Shown piece after piece: positions 60,777 through 64,000 of a stretch of DNA of 64,000 nt (position 1 is its first letter; each line of letters begins with the position of its first letter). The notes beneath the pieces were generated by a model that did not search any database, was not told the origin of the DNA, and worked only from the letters and a program-made list of their open reading frames with translations. The stretch comes from Nitrospira sp. UBA5698 (GTDB lineage: Bacteria > Nitrospirota > Nitrospiria > Nitrospirales > Nitrospiraceae), in contig DIHK01000018.1 of assembly GCA_002420115.1 (NCBI GenBank), positions 62,001 to 126,000 of the forward strand. The letters are read 5' to 3'. Made by a program: the position numbers and the translations under genes.

Positions 60777-61190
60777 GTGAGTCTGCGTAATCTTCTACAG
60801 CTTGTTGTGGCAGTTAGTATCTGGGGCGTAGGGAACCACCTCTGGGCCTATGATGCGAGTCCGAATATCGGCACCGCAGAGGGCTCCTGTGCCGACGTGA
60901 TCTTTTCCGCATTTACGCCACCCCCCTACTCCTATGAGAAGGGCAATGAAGCAGCGCCAAAGTCAGAGTTCTCGTTCTTGGCGTCGAAGGCAACCCGTAT
61001 TGATAGCCTGAAGGTCACCGTCAAGGATGAGAAGGTCCCGGTTACCATTACCCCGCAAGGGAATGGATATCTGGTCAAAGGCAAACTGCCTGCCAGCGCA
61101 ACAGGATCCTATATCCGGGTCGACATCTTCGCTGAAGGGCTGACGCTTTGTCAGCGTGCGGACGGGTGGCTCTTAAAAGTTTCGAAGTAA
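60777..61190 (+). CDS. small secreted protein of unknown function
   Basis: A 137-residue exported protein. The signal (LLQLVVAVSIWGVGNHLWA) leads to a mature part with DVIFSAFTPPPYSY and a beta-rich body (TRIDSLKVTVKDEKVPVTIT, GSYIRVDIFAEGLTL), with two Cys (CADV, LCQR) that could form a disulphide. The start is a GTG at 60777. No family is recognised. The hairpin at 61210-61234 follows. Confidence 0.6.
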   Translation: MSLRNLLQLVVAVSIWGVGNHLWAYDASPNIGTAEGSCADVIFSAFTPPPYSYEKGNEAAPKSEFSFLASKATRIDSLKVTVKDEKVPVTITPQGNGYLVKGKLPASATGSYIRVDIFAEGLTLCQRADGWLLKVSK

Positions 61191-61209
61191 TCTGATCTAG
61201 CTGAGGGCA

Positions 61210-61234
61210 GTGGGCAGGCTGTTCTCCTGCCCAC
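61210..61234. terminator. perfect hairpin between convergent genes
   Basis: GTGGGCAGG (61210-61218) pairs with CCTGCCCAC (61226-61234) around a seven-base loop. It lies 20 bp after the stop of the secreted protein gene and 33 bp from the end of the opposing 49-residue gene. It has no T-run, but its position fits a bidirectional terminator. Confidence 0.5.
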
Positions 61235-61266
61235 CGCGCTCCGGTTATCGCCAGCCAGGAAGAGCT

Positions 61267-61416
61267 TTATGGTTCCTGCTCTTCAACAGACTCAATCGCT
61301 TCCCGCAACTTCGCCACAAAAGTCACCGGCTGGCTGAGGGCATTCTCCGTCAATTGGAATTCACTGACCAGCACACCGTCCCTATCGACCAGTACGAGAC
61401 GATACCCCTGTTTCAT
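61267..61416 (-). CDS. 49-residue hypothetical protein
   Basis: A short gene (MKQGYRLVLVDRDGVLVSEF, ending in EAIESVEEQEP). The ATG at 61416 has AGAAAGG at good spacing, and the frame is free of stops. The first half has alternating hydrophobic strands and the second half is a likely helix. No family is recognised. Its end faces the plus-strand secreted protein gene across a hairpin. Confidence 0.5.
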   Translation of the reverse strand: MKQGYRLVLVDRDGVLVSEFQLTENALSQPVTFVAKLREAIESVEEQEP

Positions 61417-61495
61417 GGAGCACCTTTCTTCTGCATGAGACATGTCGGAACTTCGGAGGTACCTTCAGACAGGGAGTCGTCAGACCAGGAATCGG

Positions 61496-61948
61496 TCAAA
61501 AAGGAACTCGAATACCGAGATGGACTTCGTTTGGGATGAGGTGCGGTCCCAACAGGCCCCGCAAGCCCGCGTTGACCGGACTGGACAGTGATAAGCCCGA
61601 CGGTACTGTATGCAGAACGCGATCACGCTCCGTAACATAACCACCGCCAAACCCTGCCGCAACATAGGGAACCAGCGTCAGACCACTCACCGAAATCTGT
61701 GTCGAGACGGCGGGGGTTGTCCGCAAGGCCATACCGCTCTCCCCCACCAGTGAAACGGATGGTGCCTGCTTCAATTCCACCTCTCCTGTCGTTGCAAGAA
61801 CAGATGGTCCCGCTATACCAAGGTACGCCGGTCCTCTCGGAACAGATCCGTCTTTCGTTGTGCCTGCATAGGACAGTGCAGCCCACAGACTCAACAGGAC
61901 TATGATGCTCACTCCGGAAGACCCTTTGATCACACGAGCCAGCAGCAT
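61496..61948 (-). CDS. secreted, beta-rich protein of unknown function
   Basis: A 150-residue exported protein. The signal (GVSIIVLLSLWAALSYAG) is followed by a Gly/Val/Ser-rich body (LVPYVAAGFGGGYVTERDRV, and a C-terminal EVHLGIRVPF ending in Phe). A terminal aromatic residue and alternating pattern suit a small outer-membrane barrel or an adhesin fragment. The ATG at 61948 is chosen to place the signal at the N-terminus. No family is recognised. Confidence 0.55.
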   Translation of the reverse strand: MLLARVIKGSSGVSIIVLLSLWAALSYAGTTKDGSVPRGPAYLGIAGPSVLATTGEVELKQAPSVSLVGESGMALRTTPAVSTQISVSGLTLVPYVAAGFGGGYVTERDRVLHTVPSGLSLSSPVNAGLRGLLGPHLIPNEVHLGIRVPF

Positions 61949-62054
61949 GGTTTCACCATACAATTTGCCGGATCTCGATTCAAGAGGTCTTCGAGTCGCA
62001 CAGCAATGGCATTGATTGAGTCATCATGGTCATTTAAACCACGCGGCCAGTACA

Positions 62055-62621
62055 TTACGTCGAGACACGCGTGAGCGTATTCTCATCCGTATGATGAAAC
62101 AGATCCTTCCGACCCGGCATACGGAGTTGCGTCTCCTCCTTATAGTGAAATCGATTCTGATCAAAAATCGTCACCGTCAGTTCATAGCGCACCGTCTTGA
62201 ACTCCCTGGTGAGAAACCGATTCGAACAGATCCCATAGGTCTCCGACCCGCCCTCCGCCACCAGCGTAAAGGCTGTGGCGGTCGGCTCCACCGTCCCGCC
62301 AGCCAGCACGGCCACCCCGCGTGGCACAATAAAACAGCGTAGCACCTGCTGCTCACCGGGATCCCACAGCCAATACCCGACCTCTTCATGAAACGGGTCC
62401 GCCTCTCCGAGGCGATGCGCAACCGTCGCATAGCGCAAGCCATACAATTCCTGTTCATGATTACGCACTACTCCGATTGGAGCAAATGTGACCCGCTCGC
62501 GAAACCGATTCTGCTCTGTCCCACGATCATCGGATGGCGCTTCATCAGCACCCTTGTCTCCCTCCCAGACACCCGCTAAGACCGCCAATGGCCCAAGCTG
62601 TCTCACCCCATCTGCTTCCAT
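62055..62621 (-). CDS. nitrobindin-like heme-binding beta-barrel protein (FABP-like)
   Basis: A 188-residue soluble protein. The N-terminal LGPLAVLAGVWEGDKGADEA matches the start of the FABP-like (DUF1794, THAP4/nitrobindin) family, with the GxWxGxG-type pattern partly changed. The barrel continues with RERVTFAPIGVVRNHEQELY, EVGYWLWDPGEQQVLRCFIV and RGVAVLAGGTVEP. A likely axial His region is not certain. Members bind ferric haem or nitric oxide. The ATG at 62621 fits; a frame extends to 62654. Confidence 0.75.
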   Translation of the reverse strand: MEADGVRQLGPLAVLAGVWEGDKGADEAPSDDRGTEQNRFRERVTFAPIGVVRNHEQELYGLRYATVAHRLGEADPFHEEVGYWLWDPGEQQVLRCFIVPRGVAVLAGGTVEPTATAFTLVAEGGSETYGICSNRFLTREFKTVRYELTVTIFDQNRFHYKEETQLRMPGRKDLFHHTDENTLTRVST

Positions 62622-62888
62622 GCTCTCCTCCTGCCGGATACTGGTCCTGAACAAAGCATTTCACAAAGACGCAGCCGTCAAACGAATACGGAACTCTGTT
62701 CACCATTGTAAGAGGTCCGTGACAACCGGTGCAAATCAGCAGCATGGAATGGAGCCACCTCCGAATTCAGCCTTGTGTCACAGTCGCTCAAGGATCAGAT
62801 TCGCACATCGTCTATTTTCTTGGCGAGAAGACACCTCCACGATATCGTACCTGCAATATACTCGTGGACCCGATGCAGGTGCCCCTTT

Positions 62889-64000
62889 ATGCGTTCCTAT
62901 GACCTGGTGGTCGTCGGTAGTGGACCAGCCGGCCAAAAAGCAGCGGTCCAAGCGGCGAAACTGTCCAAGCGCGTGGCCATCATTGAGAGGGCCCGGCAAC
63001 TTGGAGGCGCCTCGCTCAATACCGGCACATTACCCAGCAAAACCCTCAAAGATACCATTGAGTACGTCCATGGCTTGCGTCGGCGAGGACTGGCCCAGTT
63101 GGGCGCAGCACTCACCAGACAACTGACCCTGCCCGACCTGATGACCCGCAAAGATCAAGTCATCGAGACTGAAGTCGGTGTGATCACCCATCAGCTGCAG
63201 CGCAATCATATCGACATCATTCCAGGTACCGCCGCTTTTCTTGACCCGCACACCCTCAGCGTGACGCGATCGGATGGGCAGATCAATCAGGTCCGGGCCT
63301 CAGCCATTATCCTGGCCACAGGCTCACGACCACGCCGTCCCTCAGAAATTCCGTTTGACGATCTGATTATTTGCGACTCTGACTCCTTCCTCCGCACCAC
63401 CATGAATCCGACCAGCATCATCGTGATCGGAGGAGGCGTCATCGGCACTGAGTACGCCTCGATGTTGGCTGCGTTCGGAATCAACGTCACCCTGATCGAT
63501 CGGCGGACACAGATGTTGCGGTTCTTGGACCTGGAAATTGCGCAGGCCCTTGAGGCTCAAATGCAGCAGAATGGGGTCACGATGCGACTCGGGCAGGAAT
63601 ACCTGGACATATCCGTCGACCACACGGCTCGCCCGACAGTCCATTTTCAACATGGAGAGACCGTCACCGCTGACATGTTGCTCTACACGATGGGACGAGT
63701 CGGTAATATCGAAGCGCTGAATCTGGGAGCAATCGGCCTCACGACGGACCAGCAGGGACAGCTCTCCGTGAATGCCCACTACCAAACAGATCTTCCTCAC
63801 ATTTACGCGACCGGCGATGTCATCGGGTTTCCTGCGCTTGCCGCAACCGCCATGGAGCAGGGACGACTCGCGGCCTGCCATGCGTTTCAGTTACCCGACA
63901 CGCATAAACCCAAAGTGATTCCGTATGGTATTTACAGTATTCCTGAAGTCTCGATGGTGGGCCTTCATGAGGAGGAGCTCACCGCTGCAAACATTCCGCA
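62889..64000 (+). CDS. sthA: Si-specific NAD(P)+ transhydrogenase-like flavoprotein, 5' part
   Basis: The first 370 residues of an FAD-dependent pyridine nucleotide oxidoreductase that runs off the right edge. The N-terminal FAD site is DLVVVGSGPAGQKAAVQAAK; it then has LGGASLNTGTLPSKTLKD, which lacks the redox Cys pair of lipoamide and glutathione reductases, as in soluble transhydrogenases. The NAD(P) site is IVIGGGVIGTEYASMLAAFG, and the C-terminal FAD motif is IYATGDVIGFPALAATAM. The ATG at 62889 starts the frame. It interconverts NADH and NADPH in the cytoplasm. A redox-inactive relative cannot be excluded. Confidence 0.78.
   Translation, partial: MRSYDLVVVGSGPAGQKAAVQAAKLSKRVAIIERARQLGGASLNTGTLPSKTLKDTIEYVHGLRRRGLAQLGAALTRQLTLPDLMTRKDQVIETEVGVITHQLQRNHIDIIPGTAAFLDPHTLSVTRSDGQINQVRASAIILATGSRPRRPSEIPFDDLIICDSDSFLRTTMNPTSIIVIGGGVIGTEYASMLAAFGINVTLIDRRTQMLRFLDLEIAQALEAQMQQNGVTMRLGQEYLDISVDHTARPTVHFQHGETVTADMLLYTMGRVGNIEALNLGAIGLTTDQQGQLSVNAHYQTDLPHIYATGDVIGFPALAATAMEQGRLAACHAFQLPDTHKPKVIPYGIYSIPEVSMVGLHEEELTAANIP

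Noticed and set aside
1..64000. CRISPR arrays
   Set aside because: No regularly spaced 25-40 bp repeats with unique spacers and no cas genes were seen.

Overview
The window looks like chromosome of a Gram-negative bacterium carrying a large conjugative-type genomic island. Three-part RND pumps, lipoproteins, a TonB-type ExbB channel, a c-type cytochrome and a moderately high GC content fit a Nitrospira-like (Nitrospirota) organism. That placement is an inference from gene style; there is no rRNA or other phylogenetic marker here.

Layout. (1) 1-6497: the start of exbB and a multidrug-type RND operon (adaptor, pump, TolC), all on the minus strand. (2) 7223-21832: conjugation region. A short RadC/JAB gene is followed by a plus-strand type IV secretion operon in the order virB2-B3-B4-B6-B5-B8-B9-B10-B11-virD4, then an OmpA-like lipoprotein, an LPD7-type relaxase-associated protein and a TrbM-like protein. 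(3) 22208-31181: accessory cargo. It holds a protein with an RNA-polymerase alpha-CTD-like fold, a lower-GC minus-strand block of secreted hydrolases (two serine or cysteine alpha/beta hydrolases and a metallo-beta-lactamase-fold lipoprotein), a membrane alpha/beta hydrolase, a broken copy of a small island gene and an Asn-Pro repeat protein. (4) 31431-42401: a compact minus-strand defence operon of SNF2 helicase, AAA ATPase, subtilisin-like protease, type III Mod and type III Res. The ATPase/protease pair resembles IetAS, so two known defence modules and a helicase appear to share one transcription unit. (5) 42712-45510: relaxase and MobC genes with a probable oriT nick site, and an AbrB/PIN toxin-antitoxin pair lying between the intact relaxase 3' end and a decayed second copy of it. 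(6) 45764-50142: small island genes, one with a leader that could sequester its ribosome-binding site, a HigBA-type toxin-antitoxin pair with a clear operator-promoter, a hairpin-rich non-coding stretch and a 3' fragment of a tRNA-Leu gene that may mark the island's right end. (7) 50290-64000: probable core chromosome, with a heavy-metal-type RND operon plus cytochrome c, a TrmH-type rRNA methylase, an XRE regulator, secreted proteins including a 680-residue repeat lipoprotein, a nitrobindin-like protein and the start of a soluble transhydrogenase gene.

How it works together. The T4SS, coupling protein, relaxase, MobC and candidate oriT supply the main parts of a self-transfer machine, but they sit at opposite ends of about 37 kb with the cargo between them. 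I see no integrase, replication or partition gene, so the element's other end and its integrase, if any, lie outside the window or are lost. The most notable content is the helicase-IetAS-type III RM operon.
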